From the NCBI GenBank assembly GCA_963575745.1, contig CAUYUJ010007491.1, positions 239,268-294,267 on the forward strand: a stretch of DNA of 55,000 bases, in the 5' to 3' direction. This document shows, piece by piece, positions 21,591-31,539 of the stretch. The position numbers were made by a program, and so were the translations under genes. Below the pieces are notes generated by a model, which was given only the letters and a program-made list of their open reading frames with translations, searched no databases and was not told the DNA's origin. Position 1 is the first letter of the stretch; every line of letters begins with the position of its first letter. This DNA comes from Prorocentrum cordatum. Taxonomy: Eukaryota; Sar; Dinophyceae; Prorocentrales; Prorocentraceae.

Positions 21591-22169
21591 TTCCCTTTTC
21601 CCCGAGCGACAGTCTGGCCGAGAGTTCGCGGAGGTCCGACGCGGCGAGTCACCCGTTCCATTTTGCGCTCTTCGTCGCCTCCACGCCGCCCCATTCCATG
21701 CCCACTCATCCCCCCCTCTCCGCCCGGACCGCCCCCCCCCGTTCAGTTCTTGTAGCCTAGGTCCTCCTCGTGGGGCCATCCCCGAGGGGGGGTGTAGTGA
21801 TGGTTGCGTGTGCGTGCCATGCTCGAGTGCGTTGGCGCTTTGACCTGTTTGAAATGGAGTTGTCGTTCGAATGGGGGCCTTCGCAGTTTGACCGATGCAT
21901 GGTTTATGGTGCATTCGCTTTGCATGTTTCGAGCGGGGCTGTTACCTCCTACTAGCTCGATCCAAATGCACTAACCCTTGCCCCTCCTCCATAACCTCCG
22001 CCTTCCCCATCCAATTCCGCCCTCCGCGCATGCCCTGCAAAACTGCAGTTCGAGTCGCAGGCGCACTGGGATGTTAAACCGACCAGCTGACTAGAAACAC
22101 ATATCTTCACAACCTCGTCCAGCTCCTGGTGACGAACCTCGCAGACTGCAAAGTCGAGGCTTCAGCGCC

Positions 22170-22945
22170 GTGGAGAAGCGTCTGCTCGGCCGCGCAGGAG
22201 GGTCGCCAGATAACATTGGCAATGTCCTGGTCAACGTGGCGGCGCTCAGGCGCGACCGGGAGGGCAAGGCGGATGGCGCCGTGAGTCCAGAGCAAGTCTT
22301 TTGGCGCGGTGCCACGCGCAAGGGCTTCGACTTCGACGGGGGGGGGGGGCTGCGACTTCGACGCGTGGTGCACACGCAAGTGCCGCGGACGTGTTGGGAA
22401 CCCTATCGCAGGGAGGTGGCGGCGCTGCTTGGAGAAGAACCCCGTCGAGTCCCAGGGGTACAAGGATGCGGCGGGCCCTGGTGAGAAGCGCCAGCTGCGC
22501 TCGAAGTGGGGGCCAAAGAGCAGTTCGACAAAGTCGTCTCCGCCAAGAGCTGCGCGGGGGCGGAGATCCTGGGGGTGTTCAAGGGCAGCGCCCGCCGCCC
22601 CTCGGGGCGCATGACAGTAGGGGAGGGCGGCGGGGCCCAGGGGATGCAGAATGCTGTCGATTGGGCCCTGGCGTGCTTGGAGATGGGCTACCCGCGCTGC
22701 AAGTGCCGCCCTCGCACGCGGAGCGCGCGATTCCTGTGCGTGGAGGAGGGCTTCGAGGAGTCCATGGTGCAGGAGTGGGAGCGCAGGTGCGAGCAGAGGA
22801 CGGAGGGCGCTAACCCCTTGGTGCAGGCTGCAACTCTGGAAATTGGGATTGAAATGCTGGCGCATGTTTTCCGAGGGCCTCAGGGCTATCAGGGGCCGAG
22901 AGGTTCCTTGAGTGGTGCATCCCAGCAGTTTGAATTTACTGAGGT
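22170..22945 (+). pseudogene. Hypothetical protein, three frames
   Basis: From ATG 22170 the frame reads MEKRLLGRAGGSPDNIGNVL then NVAALRRDREGKADG and SPEQVFWRGA. At the G10 run near 22339-22348 the sensible frame shifts (CDFDAWCTRKCRGRVGNPIA). It shifts again near 22505, giving AKEQFDKVVSAKSCAGAEIL, VDWALACLEMGYPRCKC and VEEGFEESMVQEWERRC. A GAG/GTAAGC donor-like site at about 22943 follows ASQQFEFTE. No domain is recognised; a Cys/Arg-rich stretch (CKCRPRTRSARFLC) is notable. One shift is at a homopolymer, so a consensus indel is as likely as decay. Confidence 0.45.
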
Positions 22946-23249
22946 AAGCTGCCCCCAGCGCAGCCTGAACCTCGGCCTCATCCATCCCCCTCCTCGGAGT
23001 TTTACTTATCAGCCCCCTGGTTCCCTCCCAATCCTGCAGACGCAGGTGGGGTCATTTCCTCAGGCGTATCTCCCGCTGGCGAATGCATTATTCAGAATTG
23101 GCGAAGACGGCGACCAGGTCAACCCATTGTCCAGTTCCCAGCTGATCCCCCCCCCCCCCCCCTTTCCTTCCCGACCCCCCTCGGCCCCGACCCGACCGCG
23201 ATGAATATTTCGAGAGGTTGTTTGCTCGGGTGATCCGACAGACGCCCTT

Positions 23250-24185
23250 GCGTTTCTAGGCGAGGCGAGGGCGTTGGAGGAGGAGGGCCAGGAGGAGGAG
23301 GTGGATGAAATGTTGGAGAGAGTCCATGGAGGCGGAGGCAGAGCAGGACCAACACCCTCCTTCCTCCTTGTCCTGCTCTTCATCGCCCTCCTCCTCCGCT
23401 TCTTTTGGGATGGTGGATCTGGCCGCCTCTTGCAGGTTGCGGCCGAGGAGGCAATGGCTGCGGTTGCAGCGGGGCAACCCGCGAGCAGTCGCGCCCCTCG
23501 CCCTCGCGCTGCGGCGGCGGCGGCTCCAGCCCCAGAGGCCGCGGCGGCGACTCCAGGTACGGGATCTGGTGCAGAGGCTCCTGAGGCAGGTGCAGCGCCA
23601 GCGGCTAGCGTCGCAGGTGGCGCAGCTGCAGGCGCAGGGGCTGGTGCAGCTGCAGGTGGAAAACCAGCTGGAGAAGGTAGACCAGCGCCCGAGAAGGCGA
23701 GGAAACTCAAGAAGGACCACGCCCTGAATCAAGCGTTCCGTGAGGCATCCCAACTCAAGGAGGCGCGTGGCAGCGCAGTCACCCATGCGGCGAACCTCCA
23801 GAGCAGATCGCCAAGGACCCGGCGTGGAAGCGTTTCAACGCCCCGCAGGCGATGCAACCGTTGAAGGACACGCTGGCGGTCCTCGAGGAATCCATCGATC
23901 AGTCGACTTCATGCAGCTTCACCGTGGCCGAGGAAATGGGCAAGCTCAAGGCGTCCCTGGTTGAGCAGACGGGCTTATCGCAGGCGGGGGTGACCTTCCA
24001 GAACTTCGTCCACACCATCAAGCCAATGGTCGAGGCTGTCGCTAGCGAGATGAAGGTCCTTCTCGGGGCCAAGCAGGGCCAGATGGAGGCGTAGAGGTCC
24101 CTGGCCCCGTCGGTCAAGGCGGAGGCCGCTGCCAGGAAGGGGGCCGAGAAACGCAAGGCTTCGCCTCCCCCGACCCCGAGTGAGC
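23250..24185 (+). pseudogene. Hypothetical Ala-rich/helical ORF, frame-broken
   Basis: 23274-23795 encodes an acidic start, a hydrophobic stretch and a long Ala/Gly/Pro-rich linker, then KARKLKKDHALNQAFREASQ. Around 23795 the frame changes and reads PEQIAKDPAWKRFNAPQAM, then a helical segment (DTLAVLEESIDQSTSC, KASLVEQTGLSQAGVTFQNF, EMKVLLGAKQGQMEA). A TAG at about 24092 interrupts that frame, but ordinary sequence (VKAEAAARKGAEKRKAS) continues after it. It may be the 3' part of the gene at 22170-22945. Function unknown. Confidence 0.4.
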
Positions 24186-24454
24186 AACCATCATTCTAGT
24201 TCAAAAGACAGACCTTGGGCAGGCATATCCCCGGGCAAACCCTTCTCAGTCTGCAATGCTACTCACCTCGTTCTTCAATCCTCTCTCCCGGTTCATTCCC
24301 CCTTTCGCCCGTCGCATTCATGTGTGTCCCTTTTGGGAGACGCGGGCGGGGGATATTATTATGGGGGGGGGGGCTTGTTACGACAGGATCTGTCTGCCCG
24401 AACAGGGTGCGTAGGGCGCTGCGTTCGGCAAGTATCCTCCTCTTCCTTTCTGCG

Positions 24455-24623
24455 CGAACGAGATGGGCACGTAAAAATGGATACAATGCCCAACAACAGT
24501 TCTTGTTCATATTGAACAGGACTTGCTGTCCGCGCCGCCGCGGCCTGTGTCCATTTGCTGTTGGTTTGGGACAACATTTGTTGTTGGGCATTGTACCCAT
24601 TCTTTCCGTGCCCATTTCGGGCG
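24455..24623. mobile_element. Foldback/MITE-like element, ~45-bp inverted ends
   Basis: The left arm (24455-24498) and right arm (24579-24623) are reverse complements over about 45 bp with few mismatches, including 17 exact bp TACAATGCCCAACAACA. The shared ATGGGCACG block lies outside that. The loop of about 80 bp contains a smaller near-palindrome (GTTCATATTGAAC). No coding capacity; no clear target-site duplication. Confidence 0.7.
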
Positions 24624-24633
24624 TCCAAATCCC

Positions 24634-24918
24634 CCTCTTCCTTCTCCTCCTCCTCCTCCTCCTCCTCCTCCTCCTCCTCCTCCTCTTCATCATCCCACCC
24701 CTTTCCCCTACTCCGCCCCCGCCCCCTCCTCGCTCTCATCGAGTCTCTGCTCCTCGCCATTGTCGATCTCTCTCATCCTTCTCCTCGTCCCTCCTCCTCC
24801 TCCTCCTCCTCCTCCTCCTCATCGCTCGTCCTCCTCCCCCCCCTTTCTCCTCTTCCTCGCATGTATTCCTTGTCCTTATCCTCCCTCCTCCCTCCTCCCT
24901 CCCTCCTCCTCCTCCTCC
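24634..24918. repeat. (CCT)n tract, retrotransposon target
   Basis: Pyrimidine-rich CCT/CTC repeats lead directly into the 5' LTR. The same type of sequence resumes at 35088 after the 3' LTR, so the retrotransposon inserted into this microsatellite. Confidence 0.9.
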
Positions 24919-25153
24919 AGTAAGTTGTTACCCTTGGAGGAGGGACTTCTCTCGGGGCCTCTAGAGTTCTCTTAGGGCCCCGTCCAATGCACAGGTTGAC
25001 AGGTGGCAGTGGTGACCTAAATTGTTGTCCCCGCTGCCGCTTGGCTCAAGACGCGTCAAAGACGAGATTGCACGAGACTGAAAAAGGATTCCTTCACATC
25101 CTTGCACGCCCGTGTCCGGGAGGGAGAGGGACCTACTCACGTGCTACCGCGCG
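24919..25153 (+). repeat. 5' LTR (235 bp)
   Basis: Matches 34854-35087 with four substitutions and one A indel (A5 versus A4). It contains GTGACCTAAATTGTTGTCC at 25012 and CCGCTGCCGCTTGGCTCAAG at 25031-25050. A TGTTACCC at 24926 is an alternative TG-type start. The 3' end GCTACC pairs with GGTAGC in the adjoining PBS. Confidence 0.92.
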
Positions 25154-25176
25154 TGGTAGCGGAGCAGTTTTGATCC
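25154..25176 (+). other. Primer binding site, initiator tRNA-Met type
   Basis: Immediately after the LTR, TGGTAGCGGAGC is the complement of a tRNA end ...GCTCCGCTACCA, and the following TTTTGATCC resembles the complement of the T-arm GGATCRAAAC of eukaryotic initiator tRNA-Met. This is the usual primer of copia elements. The leader to 25400 includes an (AT)10 run at about 25371-25390. Confidence 0.75.
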
Positions 25177-25400
25177 CTCCCGCCGCCGCCAGGCCCTGCG
25201 AGCTTATCGGCCGCGACATCTACCTCGAGATAGACCAGGTGCTGGCCAAGCGGCTTCGACAAGACCAATTAGATACTACTTGAATTTTGGGTTGTGTTGT
25301 CTCTTCTACGCGACAATGTTCGGCGGCAAGGGCGCGGCTCATCCACCTGTGCAGCATCAGCAGCATCAACATATATATATATATATATATCCCTGGCAAT

Positions 25401-27830
25401 ATGATGGGACAATATATGGCTAATTCTAAGACGCCGCCGAGTTGGAGTCCAGAGCATGAGAAATATTATCCTCTGTGGGTTTACGCACAAGATTTGATAT
25501 TATGGTCAGCAGCAACAGAAGCACCAGTCAATCGACAAGGGCCAGCAGCAGTACTCCAGCTCGGCGGCATGGCTCGAGTTCTTGGTCGTGAGATGAACGT
25601 TCAAGAACTACAGAATGGGCGGGAAGAATGGGGTACACAGCAGAATCAAATGGTACAGATCACAGGCATCACGATACTACCCAGGAACCTATTGCGACGA
25701 TTCGGAGAACTTGATGAAGAGCAAGGTATCAGGTTGTTGTCTCAGCTTCTTGGGTTCACACGTATGCGCGGTGAGACCATAGATCAGGCACTTTCGAGAT
25801 TCGACGTCACGGTCTACAGAGCGACGAACCTACTGAACAACTTCGCCCTGGGATCCCAAGGCCTGGCATGGATCTTACTGCGCGCGTTGAAGGTGGCGCC
25901 TATCATGTGGTCACAATTGTTGATACCGTTGAATGGACAGCTACCCATGACGGAAGAACAATTTTCAATCCTCAAGAGGCACATCAGACAGCAAGCTCAC
26001 ATCTGGGAAAATCATCCCCACGGAGTAGTGACTCATAGTACCCATCCCGGACAGCAAGCACACATGAATTACTTTGGTGATGTTGGACCCGCGCCCATGG
26101 CAGCATTCGCAGACGGTTGTGGTTGTATGGGATCAGCTCCATTTGTTCCCGGCACAACGACATCCTCGACGGCGTATCAGACGAACGCGCGCCAGCAGCA
26201 ACAGCCACACCAACGCTCTCACGACGACGATGATGGATTTATGTTCGAGGATTTCTTCGGCGACAGCGACGCGGAGCCAGAGGGCGATTATCACATGGAT
26301 CCCGAGTGCACCGACGAGGCTATTGAGGCATTCGCAGCTCAGTTACTACCTCCGGGCACTCCGGCCAACAGGATGAACATCGCGACGGTATTGTATGAGA
26401 ACTTTCTGGGTTTCAAGAATAAGTATCGCGCGTACGCGCGCAAGACGACGAAGTTTCGCAGATTCACTAAACGTTATTATGATCGTCGGCTGGGAGGAAA
26501 AGGCAAAGGCAAAGGATATCAGCGACGACAGTTTGGCGACGCCAAGAGGCACTTCCCGATGGAATATGAGGATGACTGGGCTTTCTTCAAGGGCAAAGGT
26601 AAAGGTCGCGATGCACACCCTCAGCAGCATCATAAGAATCGCAAGGGCCCGGTCGCAGGCGAAACGATGAAGTGTCATGAATGTGGAAGCGACGAGCATC
26701 TCAGACGCAGTTTCCCCAAACTTCATCATCATGTGCAGCCATCACTGCCGGCAGCAGCAGCATCAAGCGATCAGACACTGGCTCCCGGCACGATGTACAT
26801 GCAGCAGCACTTCTATCATCATATTGAACCTGAAGCGGAGGCCCCAGTGGGATACTACACTCCACGCGGTGACCCAAATTGTTGTCCCCGCGGCCTCCTT
26901 GAGGGGGCAGTTGACTGGCAGCAGTGCGTTTCAGATGCAATGGGAGTCACCGATCGAGCAGGTTCACAAGATCGCCAGTTGCACAACTTGATGATGATGA
27001 GTCAGGTCGATCAAAGCATTCCAAAACAGCAACCTATGGTAGCATCGGCATCCGACCGCACCGTGATCGAGCAGCTCAGGATCTTAGATAATGTGACTGA
27101 CGACGGAGAACAGGTTGCATCCAGAGTTTCAGCGTTATTCTTTCCATGGTGGGATCTCAGTATGGTACACAGCGATGCCGAGAGCTTCAATGCCGCGGAC
27201 TTGAGCCACGAGCAGATCTTCTTACTTAAGACGAAGCTACCCGGCGAAGGACGTGAGGGTCTACTCGTGGATACAGGCGCACACGATAACTTGGTTGGCA
27301 ATCTATTCGTGAAGCGGGTGCTCGCCATCTTGGAGGCTCAGGGTTTGTTGAATCATGTGAAGTGGCAGAAGTTATCCAAGCCCATCAATGTCTCTGGAGT
27401 TGGGAAGCACAGTCAACTTGTTGAATGGGAAGTCACATTACCTCTGAAGGTTATCGTGAATGACGCTCCAGGTGACACTACATACACGGCGCCAGTGGTC
27501 GGCGCCGAGGAAGAGCCTTCAACAGTACCAGCATCGTGGGGTATCAAGTCCACGAGGAAGCAGAGGGCAGTTATCGATCTTGTCAATAATGAGGTGCACC
27601 TGTGTGGGCCTGGACGAGTGCGCGTGGACACGCCACATGGCACCTCTACCATGAAGATCGAAGACATCCTCAGCAAGCACCCATTACTGCCCTGCACGGA
27701 GTTCGAGAAAGCAACAAGGAAGATCAGGACGGCCAACGCCACCCTCCACGCGTTCCAGTCGGACAAGGCGACGACGAGTGACCCGAAGGGTTGTCTCCAG
27801 GGGGCTGGTGACGGCAGCAGCTTCCATTAG
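25401..27830 (+). CDS. Gag and aspartic protease segment
   Basis: The first ATG in the long open frame is 25401 (MMGQYMANSKTPPSWSPEHE); a longer frame upstream has no ATG. The N-terminal ~220 residues look like a copia Gag. An acidic stretch follows, then basic KGKGKG patches (GGKGKGKGYQRR and FFKGKGKGRD) suited to RNA binding. A zinc-knuckle-like CHECGSDEHLRRSF has Phe where the last Cys of CX2CX4HX4C belongs. The protease signature LLVDTGAHDNLVG has its Asp at 27270-27272. GDPNCCPRG occurs near 26870. TAG at 27828 ends this segment, but the same frame continues beyond it. Confidence 0.9.
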   Translation: MMGQYMANSKTPPSWSPEHEKYYPLWVYAQDLILWSAATEAPVNRQGPAAVLQLGGMARVLGREMNVQELQNGREEWGTQQNQMVQITGITILPRNLLRRFGELDEEQGIRLLSQLLGFTRMRGETIDQALSRFDVTVYRATNLLNNFALGSQGLAWILLRALKVAPIMWSQLLIPLNGQLPMTEEQFSILKRHIRQQAHIWENHPHGVVTHSTHPGQQAHMNYFGDVGPAPMAAFADGCGCMGSAPFVPGTTTSSTAYQTNARQQQQPHQRSHDDDDGFMFEDFFGDSDAEPEGDYHMDPECTDEAIEAFAAQLLPPGTPANRMNIATVLYENFLGFKNKYRAYARKTTKFRRFTKRYYDRRLGGKGKGKGYQRRQFGDAKRHFPMEYEDDWAFFKGKGKGRDAHPQQHHKNRKGPVAGETMKCHECGSDEHLRRSFPKLHHHVQPSLPAAAASSDQTLAPGTMYMQQHFYHHIEPEAEAPVGYYTPRGDPNCCPRGLLEGAVDWQQCVSDAMGVTDRAGSQDRQLHNLMMMSQVDQSIPKQQPMVASASDRTVIEQLRILDNVTDDGEQVASRVSALFFPWWDLSMVHSDAESFNAADLSHEQIFLLKTKLPGEGREGLLVDTGAHDNLVGNLFVKRVLAILEAQGLLNHVKWQKLSKPINVSGVGKHSQLVEWEVTLPLKVIVNDAPGDTTYTAPVVGAEEEPSTVPASWGIKSTRKQRAVIDLVNNEVHLCGPGRVRVDTPHGTSTMKIEDILSKHPLLPCTEFEKATRKIRTANATLHAFQSDKATTSDPKGCLQGAGDGSSFH
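26868..26900 (+). repeat. Recurrent element motif, copy 2
   Basis: GGTGACCCAAATTGTTGTCC followed by CCGCGGCC, between Gag and protease; encodes GDPNCCPRG in the polyprotein frame. Confidence 0.85.
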
Positions 27831-29123
27831 GGAGTCGGCCACTCGGCGGTGCGTCCCGCCGAGGCTCCACGACGGGAGCGGGCCGGCGCCAAGAAGGCGC
27901 ACGACGGCACTCCAACTCTTTCTCTGCCTCGACCTCCACCTCTGCATGACGACGCACTACCCGCAATTTCAATCTTGGACGACGTTGATGGTCCAAGAAG
28001 CCATGCATGTAGTCAGCGGTTCCAGGTCCAGCTGTACAATCACAGTTCGCGGCGCACGACGGCATCAAGCAGCAATTCAATGCAGGCGTTATTTCATCGG
28101 CACCATCCAGCACTGTTGTGGGCTTGTCTACCAGGACCTCCGACGACAGGACAGTTTACGCGATCGCATCGACGGCGACTCTTACTTATAAGTCAGCTTG
28201 GCGAACAACAGATATCACAGCAGCGAGCTTTACTTCTCGAGGCTAACGAGCGAGTCCAGATGGTCTGGACACAACGTCACTTTCACGATTTCATTAGCAA
28301 GCAGCATCAGGCCGGTAGCCTGAAGACAACTCTCGTTCGACCGCAAGATGGAGACCACGCGACGACGGTACGCTTGGAGTCTAACTTTGATTTGGCAGCT
28401 CCTGGTATTACCGACGCGGCAGAGCCACGCAGTCAGCGCGGTGACCTAAGTTGTTGTCCCCGCGGCGGTTCGGCACCATCAGCAGTTGCTTGCCTCTTGG
28501 ACCTTCTGTTCAAGTCGGAGCACAAGCCATCGCGAGAGCAAGTTGTTACCTTATCGACGGCAGCATCGGCGCCAGCGCACTCCATGCCGACGGCGACGGG
28601 CGCAAGCGGTAGCAAGAAAGTCACGTTCGCCGCCGTCGAGGACGATTCCACGGCATGCCCGACCGATGCAGCAGTACGAGCTAAGGAGCGAGAGCGACAT
28701 CGGACATCTCAGGCTATCGACCCGACGCATGCGACCAGGACCAAGAAGAAGTTCAAAGTTGAGCAGCACTTCGACGACTGTGGCCTCGACGACTCAAGTC
28801 TCAAGCAAGCCTTGTGGACCTTGGATCAGACCAACGGGGGCATCTACGACGACCAGCAGCATCTCATGGAGGGCGAGCCTGACGAGAATGCATGCTCACT
28901 GTTTGTCTCCACTCTGCGCGGCTTGTCTGGGCCAGCTACGAATGACAGTACTTATGCGCATCTACCTCGGAAGCTGAGGTGCGACAACTTCGCCAGCTTT
29001 ATGGCAGAGTGGTCTTCCCCAGCACAGCACGGCGCCGACGCCAGCGATCACTGCGTCGATGTCGTGGAGATCTGTGGAGGCAACGCGAGGACGTCACATA
29101 TATTCATACATAGGTTTCACTAA
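27831..29123 (+). pseudogene. Polyprotein segment 2, ending in the methyltransferase-like motif I
   Basis: Continues in the protease frame after TAG 27828. The first ~350 bp are hard to interpret and may hide compensating frame changes. From about 28190 it is coherent: LGEQQISQQRALLLEANERV, a third GDLSCCPRGG motif at 28440, a basic/acidic linker, then CVDVVEICGGNARTS (about 29055-29100). A hydrophobic strand, Glu and GGxAR fit motif I of the SAM-binding fold in captured C5-methyltransferase-like domains. TAA at 29121 cuts the domain, and the matching sequence resumes in the same frame. Confidence 0.75.
28440..28470 (+). repeat. Recurrent element motif, copy 3
   Basis: GGTGACCTAAGTTGTTGTCC then CCGCGGCGG; in frame it reads GDLSCCPRGG. 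Confidence 0.85.
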
Positions 29124-30480
29124 ACTAAGATCAGCCTCAATTTCGACATCGTAGTTGGCATCGACTTGCTGAATCAGGCTCAGGAAGCGGCACTGTGGCA
29201 GTACCTCAGATCAAACAGAGTCATGGTGGCAAGCCTGAGTGTACCATGTACTGGATTGGCTGGTTGGCAGACCTTGAATAAGTACACGAATCCAGACACT
29301 TGCGGGCGCAGCAGACAAGCATCAGTACCCTTAGCCAAGTTGGCGGGCGCAGTCGCGGAATTCCAGGTGCGAAATCACAGGCACCTTATATCAGAGCACC
29401 CGCAGACCTCCGAGATGTACCACATGGCGGAATGGGACTTTGTGCGAAATTACGCACATCTTCACTGGTGTATTGTACATCAATGCATGACGAACCTTCG
29501 TGATAATCGAGCACCATTCCTTCAATTGCTCAAGCTTACGGAGTTCTGGGCATCGCATTACCTCCTGATCAAGCCGTTGTTGAATCTGAAGTGCGATCGG
29601 AAACACAAGCACGCCACTATCTCTGGAGGGCGATCTCACGATGCACGGCTATGGACTTGGGAGTTGGCCAAGTTGGTGGCCACCTGTATTCATGACTTAT
29701 TGCGACATCTCAGGCTCCATCAAGCATTTTATCCACGACTATCGGCTGATGGCGCTTCAGGCGCAGCGTCAAGACCATTGGCACCTGCGCCTCCTCCTCT
29801 TGCAGAAGTCGAAGCACCGTCGGCGCCAGCGCCAGCAGTTCCACTGGCGGCCACACCGGCAGCGGCACCCTCATCAGCGGCTTCGCCGCGGTCTGGAGGC
29901 CGCGTGGCCGACAGAAAGGGACTGGACCGACCTTCGACATCAATGCCGGATTGGGTCAAGTGCCCAGCGTGCAGAGGCAAGAAGGATATGTTCGATTCAC
30001 GTCATACACGCGATCCAGCTACTTGCATGCGAGCCATGATCGAGCCAAAGGACTGGACTTGCCCCGCTTGCAAGGCATACAAACCTCGTGACAATGCAGA
30101 GCACACCTACGGACCAGACTGCAAGTGGGCAGACGCGGCTATCAGGATATCAAAGGGCAGGAAGAACACTAAACTACCTCGAGATCCACGACAGCGACTT
30201 CACGATGAACCCACAGGAGGCAATCGAGTCGATCCGGATCCTGGACTTGAGCTATCTCTTCCACCTACAGTGTCACCTCCAGCACCTGCAGCAGCCGGCT
30301 CTGCCATCGAGCCGGCACCAGTTCAGCCAGCAGCTCCAGCAAGATCGGCAGACGCACGAGGAGATCACGGACGACTTCGGACGTCAGATACACGCATTGC
30401 AGAGGCACTCGGTCAGAACCGCCAAGTTCAACGCGTGCAAGCTGGAGGATCTCAGACACCAACCAGGCGATGGATTGCCA
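29124..30480 (+). pseudogene. Methyltransferase-like remainder and paired zinc modules
   Basis: FDIVVGIDLLN (29142 on) fits motif II (acidic residue after a strand), followed by LSVPCTGLAGW (Pro-Cys at 29244-29249), the position of the PC nucleophile loop in C5 methyltransferases. Then comes LISEHPQTSE (Glu at 29394), resembling a degraded ENV/ENP motif. After a Pro/Ala linker, two zinc modules occur in tandem: CX2CX10HX6C (from CPACRGKKDM) and CX2CX10HX5C (from CPACKAYKPR), at about 29955-30125. Catalytic competence is doubtful given the upstream TAA and the weak motif VI. The frame is left near 30.45 kb. Confidence 0.7.
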
Positions 30481-31539
30481 TCTCAGACAGACATGCGGAC
30501 TTGGTCACCTTACGATCTTGGCAGAGCATTGCATCAGCTTAAGTCGGCGGACATGAATCTAGTACGACGCACATTGCGAGTTTTACATATAAGATGGTGG
30601 CATGCTCAGGCTCCCGATATGATCAGGATGCTGCAGAACGCCGGTATCCCCATGGAGGTGTGCAAGATGACGCACGATATCGTGGACACATGTCGAGCAT
30701 GCAGGCAATGGCAGCGACCTTCACCAAATAATATGCCGACCCTTCGGTTATCGCTCAGTTTCAACGAATATGTGCAAGTGGATCTCTTAGTCGTCGGCGA
30801 CCTCATCATTGTCCACCTCATCGACGAGTGCCTCAGGTTCTCCGGAGGTGGCGTCAGCAAAAGCAAGGAGCCCGAGGACGTTCTTCGAGTCATCCACTTG
30901 TGTTGGGTTTGCATACGTGGACCACCTCAACATCTCATCGCTGATCAGGAAGGAGCTTTGGGATCTGACGAAGCACGACTTTATTGCGATCAACACCAGA
31001 TACAGCGACGAGCGAAACCAGTTGGATCAAAGGCGGCCATTGCCGAGCGACATCACGAAGTAGTACGGAATAGTATCAGACGTGTCAAATCACAGGCAGA
31101 TGAGGAAGGCTTGGCCATTCCAGACGAGTACATTGTAGCAGAATCTTTCATGGCACACAGTATCTTGTTGAACGTTGGTGGGTTCTCCCCGTACCTTGGA
31201 CTCTACGGACGTCAGCCAGCTCAACTACAAGATTTGGACCAGGTCAGCTCAGCACCCCTGCAAGACGACGTGGGCGGACTACCAGGTCTAACCCGATATG
31301 CACACAGAGTACGCGAGTTGGCTAAGATTGCCATGATAGAAGCCACGGCACAGGCGCGTGTTCAGCGAGCATTGGAATCTCAGACCAGATCTTCCGGAGA
31401 CGAGCTGAACTTGCAGATTGGCGAGTATGTGGACATCCTCAGGAAGACGGAGAAGAAAGGCGTTTCTAATTGGGTGGGCCCCTGCAGGATCACAGATCTA
31501 TCAGACTTGCGAGACGGTTTTATCAACTGCAAGTGGTAA
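30481..31539 (+). pseudogene. Copia integrase
   Basis: The integrase reads in a frame one step from the preceding segment. The zinc-binding N-terminus has H-X4-H (codons 30586 and 30601) and C-X2-C (30691 and 30700). The DDE core has Asp in VQVDLL (30781), Asp in IADQEGAL (30943) and Glu in AIAERHHE (about 31045), the last two separated by 33 residues, near the D35E norm. A GFSPYLGLYGRQP block and a GEYVDILRK C-terminal barrel-like segment follow. TAA 31537 lies within NCKW*GRPMSVR, and the same frame continues. The stop probably replaces a CAA, because the expected residue is Gln in related elements as I recall them. Confidence 0.88.

Noticed and set aside
25287-25400. Start of the Gag ORF at 25287
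   Set aside because: That position is TTG in the leader before an AT repeat; the first ATG in frame is 25401.
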